A stretch of 64,000 bases of DNA from Halomonas sp. GD1P12 (lineage in GTDB: Bacteria > Pseudomonadota > Gammaproteobacteria > Pseudomonadales > Halomonadaceae): NCBI RefSeq assembly GCF_025725645.1, contig NZ_CP107007.1, positions 1,860,001 through 1,924,000 of the forward strand, given 5' to 3'. Shown piece by piece: positions 10,817 to 18,924 of the stretch; positions within the stretch are counted from its first letter, which is position 1, and every line of letters begins with the position of its first letter. The notes under the pieces are model-generated. The model did no database searches. It saw nothing but the letters and a program-made list of their open reading frames with translations, and was not told the DNA's origin. The translations under genes and the position numbers were made by a program.

Positions 10817-11634
10817 GCGTGGAAACGTTCCTTGTGCTGCGGTTGTTGATGATAGCTTGCGGTGTGCATCCAGTCGGGGATCTCGAGTTTGCGGGCCACC
10901 AGCGTGATGGGCGCTTCCTGACCACAAAGAAAACCCCAGAAGGTTGGCGATGGGTTGGCGTAGCTGATGGTGACATCGATAACGCCGTCGAGTTGGTCGC
11001 CAAGGAGCCCGAGCACCTGGGCGACGCCGCCGGCCTTGGGCCGCAGTAAATGTCGATACGGGCTCTGCTGAGCGTCGCGTTTGGCCACGCTAAAACGGGT
11101 GCCTTCGACGAAATTGTAGATCGAAATTGGCGCGTGGCGCGCCTGGCGGCACACGCGCTCGGTCGACTCCCGGTCAATGGTAGCGAGCTTTGGATTTTTG
11201 GCAATCTGCTCGCGGCTAAAACGGCGCATGAAGGGAAACTCCAGCGCCCAGAAGGCCAGACCGACGATGGGAATCCAGATCAACCGGTGTTTGAGAAAAA
11301 ACCGCGGCATGGGAATGCGCCGATGCATCGCCATGAACAGGATGAAAATATCGGTCCAACTGCGATGATTGGAAATCACCAGAAGCCACTGCTCAGGGCT
11401 TAGCGAGTCGGGAACGTCCAGGGAGACGTTGGGCTTGAGCCAGCGCTTCATCCACCAAAGGTTGAGCCCGATCCAGTTCAGCGCCACCGCGCAGAGCCGG
11501 TCGAGCAGCCACTGACGAGCACGCCGCCCCGGTATCACGACCTTGAGAAACGTGAGTACGAGAAGCGGCACGCCCCAGAAAAGCGTGGTAAGCGTCATCA
11601 GCACTATGCTAACGACTCCCTTGATGACCGGCAT
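10753..11634 (-). CDS. PlsC-type acyltransferase (YihG-like)
   Basis: A 293-residue membrane-associated acyltransferase of the lysophospholipid acyltransferase superfamily. An N-terminal hydrophobic segment (VSIVLMTLTTLFWGVPLLVLTFL) precedes the catalytic HX4D motif (NHRSWTD) and the second signature (FVEGTR). It probably acylates a glycerolipid at the inner membrane, using acyl-CoA or acyl-ACP. The ATG at 11634 is preferred over the GTG at 11640 because GGAGG (11641-11645) then sits 6 bases upstream. The 3' end overlaps the lipoprotein gene, suggesting co-translation. E. coli YihG/YihD-like paralogues are the nearest match I recall; the exact substrate is unknown. Confidence 0.88.
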   Translation of the reverse strand: MPVIKGVVSIVLMTLTTLFWGVPLLVLTFLKVVIPGRRARQWLLDRLCAVALNWIGLNLWWMKRWLKPNVSLDVPDSLSPEQWLLVISNHRSWTDIFILFMAMHRRIPMPRFFLKHRLIWIPIVGLAFWALEFPFMRRFSREQIAKNPKLATIDRESTERVCRQARHAPISIYNFVEGTRFSVAKRDAQQSPYRHLLRPKAGGVAQVLGLLGDQLDGVIDVTISYANPSPTFWGFLCGQEAPITLVARKLEIPDWMHTASYHQQPQHKERFHAWINSLWQEKDALLETLSDHA

Positions 11635-11784
11635 ACTCACCCTCCTTAAGTGCCCCGCGCCCTTTTATTGACTCTTGGTAAGCCGCTTTGCCCGTGACCG
11701 CGCTGGCACGCCCGGCGGCCCGGTTGGAACGCATTGTCCGGCGGCCCCCGCCGGCTTTTGGCTAAATCCTAAAGGATCAAGGCG

Positions 11785-12708
11785 TTACTTCCCAGTAAAT
11801 CCGGTGCTCGGCGACTGCCAGCGGGCTTCAAAAAGAGGAGCGGCGGTGTCGATCAGCACCGTGCGAAGCGCCTGGGCGGCTATGGAGAGCTCCTGATGCG
11901 TGAGCATGCCCACCTGGCACTCGATCAATCCCTCAGTGAGCGCTACACAGCGCGCGCCCAGCGCGTGCATCTGGGGAATGCACATCGACGGAACCGCGCT
12001 CACCCCGAGCCCTCGGGCGACCATACTTCCCACGGTCGAAAGCTGGTGGCTCTCGAAGGCGATGGAGAGCTCGAACCCTTGGCGCGCCAAGCCATCCTCG
12101 AGCAGGCGGCGCACCCGTGACGGGCGCTGCAGCGTGATCATGTCCTCTTGCAAGAGCCGCTGCCAGTCAAGCGGTCGACGGCCAAGTGGGCTTTCGGGTG
12201 GGACAACGGCGACGAAGTGGTCCTCGAAAAGCGGCGTGAAGGTCAAACTGCCCAGTCCTTCCGGGGCGAACACGATGCCGACCTCGACCTGACGGGCACG
12301 CACCATGGCCATGACGTCCTCGTTGATGACATCGTGTACCGTGACGTTGATTTTGGGGTGGCGCTGGCGAAAGCTCGCCAGCGCCTCGGGCAGTAGGCCA
12401 CAGGCAAAGGAGGGCATGGCCGCCACGCTGAGCCGACCCAGCTGCAGCGTGAAGCGTTCGCGCAGACGCTCCTCGGTGTTTTCCCACTGCGCCAATAAGT
12501 GCTTGGCCAGCGGCAGAAGCGATTCACCTTCCGGGGTCAGGCGAACGTGGCGGGTGCTGCGGATCAGAAGTTTGCCTCCGAGCGACTCCTCCAGACCCTT
12601 GATCGCCAGAGAGAGCGCCGGCTGTGAAAGGTGCAACCGCTCGCAGGCCTGGGTAAAGCTCAGGGTTTGAGCGACGGCCAGAAACGCACGAAGCTGCTTG
12701 ACGGTCAT
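11785..12708 (-). CDS. LysR-family regulator, probable regulator of scoAB
   Basis: A 307-residue LysR regulator with the helix-turn-helix at the extreme N-terminus (LRAFLAVAQTLSFTQACERLHLSQPALSLAIKGLEESLGG in part) and a substrate-binding domain containing VEVGIVFAPEG. It is transcribed divergently from the CoA-transferase genes across a 156-base gap containing a repeated TTCATAAG element, the usual arrangement for a LysR regulator and its target. By analogy its effector could be a ketone body or a CoA-related metabolite; that is inference. The ATG at 12708 fits the family start. Confidence 0.88.
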   Translation of the reverse strand: MTVKQLRAFLAVAQTLSFTQACERLHLSQPALSLAIKGLEESLGGKLLIRSTRHVRLTPEGESLLPLAKHLLAQWENTEERLRERFTLQLGRLSVAAMPSFACGLLPEALASFRQRHPKINVTVHDVINEDVMAMVRARQVEVGIVFAPEGLGSLTFTPLFEDHFVAVVPPESPLGRRPLDWQRLLQEDMITLQRPSRVRRLLEDGLARQGFELSIAFESHQLSTVGSMVARGLGVSAVPSMCIPQMHALGARCVALTEGLIECQVGMLTHQELSIAAQALRTVLIDTAAPLFEARWQSPSTGFTGK

Positions 12709-12717
12709 GGCGACTCT

Positions 12718-12757
12718 TCATAAGTTGTTTAAATCAATTCATAAGAAAAACAAACTT
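12718..12757. promoter_or_regulatory. Candidate LysR operator region between lysR and scoA
   Basis: TTCATAAG occurs at 12718-12725 and 12738-12745, exactly 20 bp apart (two helical turns), in an unusually AT-rich stretch. A partly inverted counterpart (AAACAAACTTAA, around 12748-12759) mirrors AAGTTGTTT at 12723-12731. This matches the size and position of LysR sites but has not been tested. Confidence 0.45.
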
Positions 12758-12864
12758 AACAAATATATCGCCCGGCACAACACTGGCTCGGGCAGCTATC
12801 CTCTTGAATACGCCTGTTCGCCTTTTCAGTGCGAGAGGCTCTACCGACAACAGCGAGGTTACCC

Positions 12865-13563
12865 ATGGCAGGATTCGACAAGCGCGTCGCTTCTTATGAA
12901 GAAGCGATGGAAGGTATCGAGAGCGGAATGACCGTGCTGGCGGGCGGCTTCGGGCTCTGCGGCATTCCTGAAAACCTGATTGCCGAGATCCAGCGCCGCG
13001 GCGTCAAGGATCTGACCGTGGCTTCCAACAACTGCGGTGTCGACGGCTTCGGCCTCGGCCTTCTGCTCGAAAAGCGTCAGATCAGCAAGATCTACGCCTC
13101 TTATGTCGGCGAGAACGCGCTGTTCGAGCAGCAGATGCTCAACGAAGAGATCGACGTCGTACTGACGCCTCAAGGGACGCTAGCCGAAAGAATGCGCGCC
13201 GGCGGCGCGGGCATTCCGGCGTTCTATACCGCGACCGGCTACGGCACGCCGATCGCTGAAGGCAAGGAAGTACGTGAGTTCGGCGGCCGCCACTACATTC
13301 TCGAAGAGGCACTGGTGGGTGATTTCGCCATCGTCAAGGGCTGGAAGGCGGACCGCTACGGTAACGTGATGTATCGCCACACCGCGCAGAACTTCAACCC
13401 CATGGTCGCCACCGCCGGCCGAATCACCGTCGTGGAAGTCGAGGAGATCGTTGAGCCCGGCGAAATGGACCCGAGCCAGATTCACACGCCGGGCATCTAC
13501 GTCGACCGGATCATTCAGGGCTCGTTCGAAAAGCGCATCGAAAAACGCACGGTTCGAAACTAA
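12865..13563 (+). CDS. scoA: 3-oxoacid (succinyl-CoA:acetoacetate) CoA-transferase subunit A
   Basis: A 232-residue alpha subunit of the heterodimeric CoA-transferase that activates acetoacetate with CoA from succinyl-CoA. Family I motifs include the N-terminal [14 protein letters not shown], the [17 protein letters not shown] block and the [20 protein letters not shown] segment. The frame is open 12 codons upstream, but MAGFDKRV is the natural start, with GAGG a short distance before it. It forms an operon with scoB 61 bases downstream. Together with the 3-hydroxybutyrate dehydrogenase at 15.6 kb it gives a route from 3-hydroxybutyrate to acetoacetyl-CoA. Confidence 0.95.
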   Translation: MAGFDKRVASYEEAMEGIESGMTVLAGGFGLCGIPENLIAEIQRRGVKDLTVASNNCGVDGFGLGLLLEKRQISKIYASYVGENALFEQQMLNEEIDVVLTPQGTLAERMRAGGAGIPAFYTATGYGTPIAEGKEVREFGGRHYILEEALVGDFAIVKGWKADRYGNVMYRHTAQNFNPMVATAGRITVVEVEEIVEPGEMDPSQIHTPGIYVDRIIQGSFEKRIEKRTVRN

Positions 13564-13624
13564 CCGCCGGACGTCATCGACACCGACGCTATCGACCAAT
13601 CATCATTGATTTGAGGACATTACC

Positions 13625-14290
13625 ATGGCGCTAACACGTGAGCAGATGGCCCAGCGCGTTGCCCGCGAACTCAAGGACGGCTTCTACGTCAATCTCGGAA
13701 TCGGCATTCCCACCCTGGTGGCCAACTATGTCCCGGAAGGCATCGACGTGATGCTGCAGTCCGAAAACGGGCTGTTGGGCATGGGGCGCTACCCGACTGA
13801 CGAAGAGCTCGACCCGGACATGATCAACGCCGGCAAGGAAACGGTCACGGCCCGCCCGGGGGCGGCGATTTTTTCATCCGCAGAGTCATTTGCCATGATT
13901 CGCGGCGGCCACGTGGATCTGACCGTTCTGGGCGCTTTCGAGGTGGACCAGAATGGCAACATCGCCTCCTGGATGATTCCCGGCAAGCTGATCAAGGGCA
14001 TGGGGGGGGCGATGGATCTGGTCGCCGGCGCCGAGAACATCATTTGCACCATGACCCATGCTTCAAAAAACGGTGAATCCAAGCTGTTGGAAAAATGCGA
14101 ACTGCCGCTGACCGGTGCGGGCTGCATTAGCCGCGTGCTGACCGATCTTGCCTATCTTGAGATCGAGAACGGGGCGTTCGTGTTGAAAGAGCGTGCGCCG
14201 GGAGTGAGCGTCGAGGAGATCAAGGAGAAAACTGCCGGCAAACTCATCGTGCCCGATCACGTGCCGGAGATGGAGTTTGCCGAGCCCTGA
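13625..14290 (+). CDS. scoB: 3-oxoacid CoA-transferase subunit B
   Basis: A 221-residue beta subunit carrying the catalytic glutamate in the SENGLLGMG motif, which forms the glutamyl-CoA thioester. Other family blocks are NLGIGIPTLVANYVP and MGGAMDLVAGA. GAGGA precedes the ATG. It pairs with scoA; the two subunits are needed together for acetoacetate activation. A hairpin starting 13 bases after the stop overlaps the end of the convergent gene. Confidence 0.96.
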   Translation: MALTREQMAQRVARELKDGFYVNLGIGIPTLVANYVPEGIDVMLQSENGLLGMGRYPTDEELDPDMINAGKETVTARPGAAIFSSAESFAMIRGGHVDLTVLGAFEVDQNGNIASWMIPGKLIKGMGGAMDLVAGAENIICTMTHASKNGESKLLEKCELPLTGAGCISRVLTDLAYLEIENGAFVLKERAPGVSVEEIKEKTAGKLIVPDHVPEMEFAEP

Positions 14291-14303
14291 TGTCACGTAA
14301 AAG

Positions 14304-14334
14304 GCGAGATGGTGTGTTCGTCACGCCATCTCGC
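14304..14334. terminator. Possible bidirectional terminator hairpin after scoB
   Basis: A 9-bp stem GCGAGATGG/CCATCTCGC, extendable by GTG/CAC within the loop, lies between the convergent scoB and the next minus-strand gene and overlaps that gene's last codons. There is no T tract on either side, so termination would be inefficient or Rho-assisted. Confidence 0.35.
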
Positions 14335-15085
14335 AGCGGGTGTGGGCCGGTAAAAGCTCTTCGCCCAGGGTGGCGGAGCTTTCGCTCAGCACCTTTTGCG
14401 CCAGTGCCAGCCCGCCAAGACAGAGCCGGTGCTCATCGCCCTGGCGAAACACCAGCTTTTGCGGCATGGCGGGATAGAAGCGGTGCTCGAGCGAACTCGA
14501 GACGGGGAAAATGCCGTTTTGTCGGTTCGTCGAGCACTGCATACCGGCTTGGCCCAGCGCTTTGTCGAGGGCGGTGATGGGTTCGCCGAGCGCCCGGCAG
14601 TCAAAGCCGGCATGGTGCAGTCGTGGGCCCATGGCGGCGAGCCATGCTGCCAGCGGGTGCTCCGCTTCCAGCTGCTGATAGAGCGCCCAGGAGGGCATGG
14701 GCCAGGGCCGCCCGCGACACAACAGGTTATGCCCCTTGCAGTCCTGCGGGTGGCTCTGTTCGATCAGCGCCATCAAGGCGTTGCGCGGCGTGGTGCACAG
14801 GGCACCAAGCTGAAGCTCTACCAGCACCAGCCAGCTGCTGCCCGGCGCTCCGAGCAAATGAATGATCAGCCCCTTGTCTGCCAGGGCGTATTGAGTAGCG
14901 CAAGCGTACCCCATTCGCTGGAGCGTTTGGGTGAGACGCCGTGCGCTGAAGGGGCCGTGATTGAGGGTCAGCAGGGTGAGGTAGTCCGCCTTGACGTCCA
15001 GCGGCCAGATGCCCAGCCCGCCAACATCCGGATGGGTATGAATGTAATCGAGCCAAAGCTGGCGTTCGAACTCTTCACGTTGCAT
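14321..15085 (-). CDS. Unassigned protein, possibly DUF1338-like
   Basis: A 254-residue soluble protein without signal peptide or membrane segment. I do not recognise it with confidence. The block LNHGPFSARRLTQTLQRMGY, followed by ADKGLIIHLL and VLVELQLGAL, resembles the N-terminal part of DUF1338 / 2-oxoadipate dioxygenase-decarboxylase-like proteins, in which a His and a Glu bind metal. Cysteines at the end (RCEM) and in the middle are not in a zinc-finger pattern. It is convergent with scoB and followed upstream by grxA on the same strand. The frame, length and codon use look genuine. Function is open. Confidence 0.6.
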   Translation of the reverse strand: MQREEFERQLWLDYIHTHPDVGGLGIWPLDVKADYLTLLTLNHGPFSARRLTQTLQRMGYACATQYALADKGLIIHLLGAPGSSWLVLVELQLGALCTTPRNALMALIEQSHPQDCKGHNLLCRGRPWPMPSWALYQQLEAEHPLAAWLAAMGPRLHHAGFDCRALGEPITALDKALGQAGMQCSTNRQNGIFPVSSSLEHRFYPAMPQKLVFRQGDEHRLCLGGLALAQKVLSESSATLGEELLPAHTRCEMA

Positions 15086-15195
15086 GGCGCGTGTCCTTGC
15101 CGACTTTTTCGGTCTTGTTAGGGAGGATGCCCTCCCAGTATAGGCAGCAAGGTTCTACACGGGTTCCGCGTGAGAGTGTGAGGGCTATCAACGCA

Positions 15196-15456
15196 TCAGG
15201 CGAGCAGGTCGTTGTCACGAACGTAGCGGTCGAACTCGGAGAAGCCGCCGATGTGGTTCTGGTCGATGAATACTTGAGGCACGGTGTGGATCGGTTTGCC
15301 GGCGGTTTTGGCGATATCTTCCTTGGTCACGCCTTCCGAGGGCATATCGACGTAGCGATAACCCTCTATTTTATGAGCGTTTTCGAGCTGCTCGGCGAGC
15401 TGCTTGGCCATAACGCAGAAAGGGCAGCTCATACGGCCAAAAATTACCACGAACAT
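15196..15456 (-). CDS. grxA: Glutaredoxin 1-type protein
   Basis: An 86-residue dithiol glutaredoxin that uses glutathione to reduce protein disulfides. The active site is CPFC at residues 11-14, with TVPQVFID (cis-Pro) and HIGGFSEF for glutathione binding. It aligns along its whole length with E. coli GrxA, including EGVTKEDIAKTAGKP. It is transcribed away from the 3-hydroxybutyrate dehydrogenase gene across a region with a nested palindrome. Glutathione reductase, its electron source, is encoded at 59.9 kb. Confidence 0.95.
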   Translation of the reverse strand: MFVVIFGRMSCPFCVMAKQLAEQLENAHKIEGYRYVDMPSEGVTKEDIAKTAGKPIHTVPQVFIDQNHIGGFSEFDRYVRDNDLLA

Positions 15457-15510
15457 GAAAATTCCTTGGGTTGGTGAATGGCGTTTCGATCATTGTCGCT
15501 CAGGAGGGCT

Positions 15511-15545
15511 GCGTTGAACAATAACGCGTCGCGTTGGTTCAACGC
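15511..15545. promoter_or_regulatory. Nested palindrome overlapping the putative bdhA promoter
   Basis: The outer arms GCGTTGAAC (15511-15519) and GTTCAACGC (15537-15545) enclose a second palindrome AACGCG-T-CGCGTT (15523-15535). A good -10 candidate TATACT lies at 15559-15564, so the right arm covers the -35 position. This layout suggests a repressor operator for the dehydrogenase and perhaps for divergent grxA. Confidence 0.55.
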
Positions 15546-15611
15546 ACGATCACGGTTCTATACTGAGTGGGTTCTCAAGGTAACTGGATGTCTTTTTTAT
15601 AGGAGATGACT

Positions 15612-16385
15612 ATGTCGGCAGGTGCGGATACAACGCCTCGGGTGGCACTGGTAACGGGTACGAGCAGTGGAATCGGCGCAAGCGTGGTCGAGCACTTTTG
15701 CAAGCAAGGGTTTCAGGTGCTGGCGGTGGATTTCAACGAGGCGGGTGAAAAGATCGCCAGCGACCAGGACGCGGCGTTCTACCAGGCCGACCTGACCGAC
15801 CCCGAGGCGTGTAAAAACGCCGTCAAGGAGGCGATCAAGCGCTTTGGTCGAGTGGATATCCTGGTCAACAACGCGGGTATTCAGCACGTCAGCGATATCG
15901 AGTCGTTTCCCGAAGAGAAGTGGCGAGCGATCATGAATTTGATGCTCACCGCGCCGTTCTTGCTTACCCAGGCGGTGTGGCCCTCGATGCGCGAAAACGG
16001 CTGGGGCCGCATCATCAATATCGCCTCCATTCACGCCCACGTGGCCTCACCGGGCAAGGCCGCCTACGTGACCGCCAAACACGGTTTGATCGGCATGACC
16101 AAAACCGCCGCGCTGGAGGGTGGGGAGCAGGGCATTACCGCCAACGCCGTGTGCCCGGCCTACGTCCAAACGCCCCTGGTCGAAAATCAGATCGCCGATC
16201 AGGCGAAGATGCACAAGATGGACGAGCAGGAAGTCATCGAGAAGATCATGCTCAAGGACGCTGCAATCAAGCGCCTGATCGAACCCGCCGAGGTCGCTCA
16301 GCTGGTGTGCTATCTGGCCTCCGATGCCGCCGGCTCCGTGACCGGCTCGAGTTTCAATATCGACCTTGGCTGGACGGCGCACTGA
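15612..16385 (+). CDS. bdhA: 3-hydroxybutyrate dehydrogenase (SDR family)
   Basis: A 257-residue short-chain dehydrogenase that interconverts D-3-hydroxybutyrate and acetoacetate with NAD. The nucleotide site is TGTSSGIG, followed by NNAG (LVNNAGIQHV), the catalytic Ser/Tyr/Lys region (NIASIHAH, then AAYVTAKHG), and the family-specific CPAYVQTPLVENQI, which favours 3-hydroxybutyrate dehydrogenase over other SDRs. The ATG at 15612 is preferred over 15606 because AGGAG (15601-15605) would otherwise touch the start codon. Its product is the substrate of ScoAB, encoded 1.3 kb upstream on the same strand. Confidence 0.92.
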   Translation: MSAGADTTPRVALVTGTSSGIGASVVEHFCKQGFQVLAVDFNEAGEKIASDQDAAFYQADLTDPEACKNAVKEAIKRFGRVDILVNNAGIQHVSDIESFPEEKWRAIMNLMLTAPFLLTQAVWPSMRENGWGRIINIASIHAHVASPGKAAYVTAKHGLIGMTKTAALEGGEQGITANAVCPAYVQTPLVENQIADQAKMHKMDEQEVIEKIMLKDAAIKRLIEPAEVAQLVCYLASDAAGSVTGSSFNIDLGWTAH

Positions 16386-16421
16386 TTCGGCTGGGTAACT
16401 TCGTTTTACCGAATGGCTGCA

Positions 16422-16961
16422 TTAGCGTCGAACCGGACGTTTTTGCAGCTTTCGCTGTAGGGTGCGCCGGTGCATGCCCAGCGCCCGCGCGGTGGCGGAA
16501 ATGTTGCCGTCGTGCTCCTGCAACACCTTCTGAATATGCTCCCAGGTGATACGGTTAATTGACGGCGGGTTGTCCGCAAGCTCGATGTCCGGGTCGCCGC
16601 CGCCGTTTTCAAATGCCGCGATGACATCGTCGGCGTCCACCGGCTTGCACAGGTAGTGCACCGCGCCAAGCTTGATCGCCTCGACGGCGGTGGCGATGCT
16701 CGAGTAGCCCGTTAGCACCACGACGCGACAATCCGGCACCACCAATAGAAGCTCCGGCAAAAGCTTGAGCCCGGAGCTGTGCTCGAGTTTGAGATCGAGT
16801 GTGGCGATGGTCGGTGAGAACGACGTTGCGATCTCGAGCGCCTGCTCGGCGTCGTGAGCGACCTTCACATCGAAGCCGCGGCGGGTAAGCGCTCGGCTCA
16901 ACACGTGGCAAAACACGTCGTCGTCATCCACGATCAAAAGGCGCTGGTCATCTGTGTGCAT
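16422..16961 (-). CDS. regA: Response regulator of the RegA/PrrA/ActR family
   Basis: A 179-residue DNA-binding response regulator. The receiver domain has the acidic pocket VDDDD, the phospho-acceptor Asp56 in ATLDLKLEHSSG, LTGYSS and the Lys in CKPVD. The C-terminus is a Fis-type helix-turn-helix (GNISATARALGMHRRTLQRKL), nearly invariant in RegA proteins. The ATG of MHTDD is preferred to the GTG at 16988 since GAGAAG precedes it. It follows regB by 27 bases. RegA-type regulators control respiration, redox and carbon or nitrogen metabolism; targets here are unknown. Confidence 0.94.
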   Translation of the reverse strand: MHTDDQRLLIVDDDDVFCHVLSRALTRRGFDVKVAHDAEQALEIATSFSPTIATLDLKLEHSSGLKLLPELLLVVPDCRVVVLTGYSSIATAVEAIKLGAVHYLCKPVDADDVIAAFENGGGDPDIELADNPPSINRITWEHIQKVLQEHDGNISATARALGMHRRTLQRKLQKRPVRR

Positions 16962-16988
16962 GGTCTTCTCGCTTTCGTTGGGCAGCAC

Positions 16989-18266
16989 TCACGTTTTCTC
17001 CGGCGCGTCGCTGCGCGGCAGCGTTACCTCGGTGAGCGTGCCGCCTTCCGGGTGGTTATAAAGGCTTACGCCGCCGCCAAAACGGTTGATGGTGGCATGG
17101 GTTAAAAATAGACCAATGCCCATGCCCTTGCTCTTGGTCGACACGAAGGTGTCGCCGAGCTGGTCGGCGATCGACATCGAAACCCCCGGACCGTGATCGC
17201 GAATGTCGATGATGACGTTATCGTCGAACCAGTCCAATCGAATGGCGATTTGGTCCGGATGCGCGTCGGCGGCGTTGTTCAAAAGGTTGGTCAGTGCCTG
17301 GTCGAGGGTAGCATCGACCAGTAGCCAGGGTCGCCCGCGGCGATTCGGCGTCTCGAGCGTATGGGTGACATCCGGGCGGATGACCAGCCAGCGCTGGATG
17401 ACGCTGGAAAGCCAGGCCTCGCCATCCTGAACCTCCGGCTCCGCCATGCGTCGACGGTCGGCGCTGGTGACCAGGTGCTGCAGCCGTGATTTGCAGACAT
17501 CTACCTGCTGGCGCAACAGCGCGATGTCCTCATAAAGCGGCGAGTCGTCAGCGGCTTCCGCCTGCATCTCTTTTAAAAGCACCGCCATGGTGGAAAGCGG
17601 TGTGCCGAGTTCGTGAGCGGTGCCCGCTGCCTGGGTGGCCACCGCCAGCACCTGCTCGTTTCGAAGTGCGGCTTCACGGGTGCGCGATAGCGCCTTGTCG
17701 CGGCTTCGAAGCGCATGGGCCATTTTGTAAATGAAAAAGGTAACAAGCCCCGCCGAAAGCCCGAAGTTGAGCCACATGCCCACGACATGCAGGTTCAAAA
17801 GGCTGTCGCTATCGATATGGCTGAGCTGGGCGATGGGGTGGTAATCCACCATCAGGTAGCTGTAGCCCGCCATGGCGCAACCGGCGATGATCCAGGCGTG
17901 GCGCCAGGGCAGCGTTGCCGCGGCAATGGTCACCGGTACCAGGTAGTAGGTAATGAATGGATTGGTCGAACCGCCAGTGAAGTAGAACAGCAGTGTCAGC
18001 CCGGCAATGTCCGCCAGCAGGTGGAGAAGATACTCAAGATGGCTGACGGCCCGCGGGCGCCCGAGCCGCCACCAGGTGAGGATGTTCAAAAGGCCCATGG
18101 ATACCACGACGCTGATGACCGTGGCGGTCTCGAGCTCGAAATCGAGCACCTCGACGCCTATAAGGATCGCCAACAAAAAGCCGGTCCAGGTGATACCTCG
18201 AACGATGGTCAGGCGCACCAGGTTGCGGTTGGGGGTCGAAAGCGGCAGCGGCAGGGCGGTTTGCAT
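16989..18266 (-). CDS. regB: Redox-sensing histidine kinase of the RegB/PrrB family
   Basis: A 425-residue membrane sensor kinase. Six hydrophobic segments occupy about residues 20-185. The heptapeptide GGSTNPF (98-104) is the quinone-binding signature of RegB. The H-box AHELGTPLSTM has the phospho-accepting His218, and Cys258 in QQVDVCKSRLQHL sits where RegB carries its redox-active cysteine. The ATPase has NLLNNAADAH and DHGPGV and GMGIGLFL. It should sense the quinone-pool and cytosolic redox state and phosphorylate RegA, encoded directly downstream. A small membrane protein gene lies 23 bases upstream. Confidence 0.94.
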   Translation of the reverse strand: MQTALPLPLSTPNRNLVRLTIVRGITWTGFLLAILIGVEVLDFELETATVISVVVSMGLLNILTWWRLGRPRAVSHLEYLLHLLADIAGLTLLFYFTGGSTNPFITYYLVPVTIAAATLPWRHAWIIAGCAMAGYSYLMVDYHPIAQLSHIDSDSLLNLHVVGMWLNFGLSAGLVTFFIYKMAHALRSRDKALSRTREAALRNEQVLAVATQAAGTAHELGTPLSTMAVLLKEMQAEAADDSPLYEDIALLRQQVDVCKSRLQHLVTSADRRRMAEPEVQDGEAWLSSVIQRWLVIRPDVTHTLETPNRRGRPWLLVDATLDQALTNLLNNAADAHPDQIAIRLDWFDDNVIIDIRDHGPGVSMSIADQLGDTFVSTKSKGMGIGLFLTHATINRFGGGVSLYNHPEGGTLTEVTLPRSDAPEKT

Positions 18267-18289
18267 GAAAGGCTACTTGTCGGTGACGG

Positions 18290-18715
18290 TCAATGGGAGT
18301 GCGCGCGAGACGTCTTGACCGAGTGAATGACGAACTTGATGAAAAGCGTCATCACATAGGTCAGCCAGCCAGCGGTCGCCAGCAGGTTGAAAACCAGAAT
18401 CTTGGGCGGAAGCCAGGCCCGGCCCACAAGCGCCTCCAATAAAATATGCAAGAGCATGGCCAGCAGAAGCGGCAGCGCCAGGGTGTGAATCCACATATCG
18501 GTGCGGCGCTTGCGCACGTGGTAGCGGCGCAGCATGAAACGCATGGGCTTATGCGCCCAGCTAAACAGCACCAGCGTGCCCACCACGAAGAGCATCGCAA
18601 TCGTTGGTTCGGTACTGCCCCGATGGGTCGATGCGGAAACGGACCAGGCGAGCGCGAGCCACATTAGCCCCTCGATGCTGGTGAGAATGTCAGCGTAGCG
18701 CCTCACGTTTTGCAT
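18290..18715 (-). CDS. Small four-helix membrane protein upstream of regB
   Basis: A 141-residue integral membrane protein of unknown function. It starts MQNVRRYADIL at 18715; the longer open frame has no support. About four hydrophobic segments are separated by a basic cytoplasmic loop (RFMLRRYHVRKRRT). Histidines lie at the membrane boundaries and within helix 3 (WIHTLALPLLLAMLLHILLEAL), and another in the last helix (FVIHSVK). It precedes regB by 23 bases and is likely co-transcribed. A heme- or quinone-linked role would fit the context but rests only on position and histidines. No family was recognised. Confidence 0.7.
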   Translation of the reverse strand: MQNVRRYADILTSIEGLMWLALAWSVSASTHRGSTEPTIAMLFVVGTLVLFSWAHKPMRFMLRRYHVRKRRTDMWIHTLALPLLLAMLLHILLEALVGRAWLPPKILVFNLLATAGWLTYVMTLFIKFVIHSVKTSRAHSH

Positions 18716-18879
18716 AGGCGGATAATGTCCTGGAAAAGGTCTGAATGTGAGATGACAAAGCGAAGTAAAGCGCTGACATGATACGACACTTGCCAGGCGC
18801 TGTGGCCCCCGGCGGAGGATTAAACTGCTGGTCGAACCGTTGCATCGAAGCTCCGGATTCATCCCTGGCTGGCTTCGGG

Positions 18880-18885
18880 TATACT
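18880..18885 (+). promoter_or_regulatory. Candidate -10 box for pyrC
   Basis: TATACT lies 40 bases before the GTG start. No good -35 is visible at the proper distance (only TTCATC, 16 bases upstream), so this is a weak call. Confidence 0.35.
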
Positions 18886-18924
18886 GGCGGGCGCTTTCTA
18901 CATACCGCTTGTAAAGGATAGACC

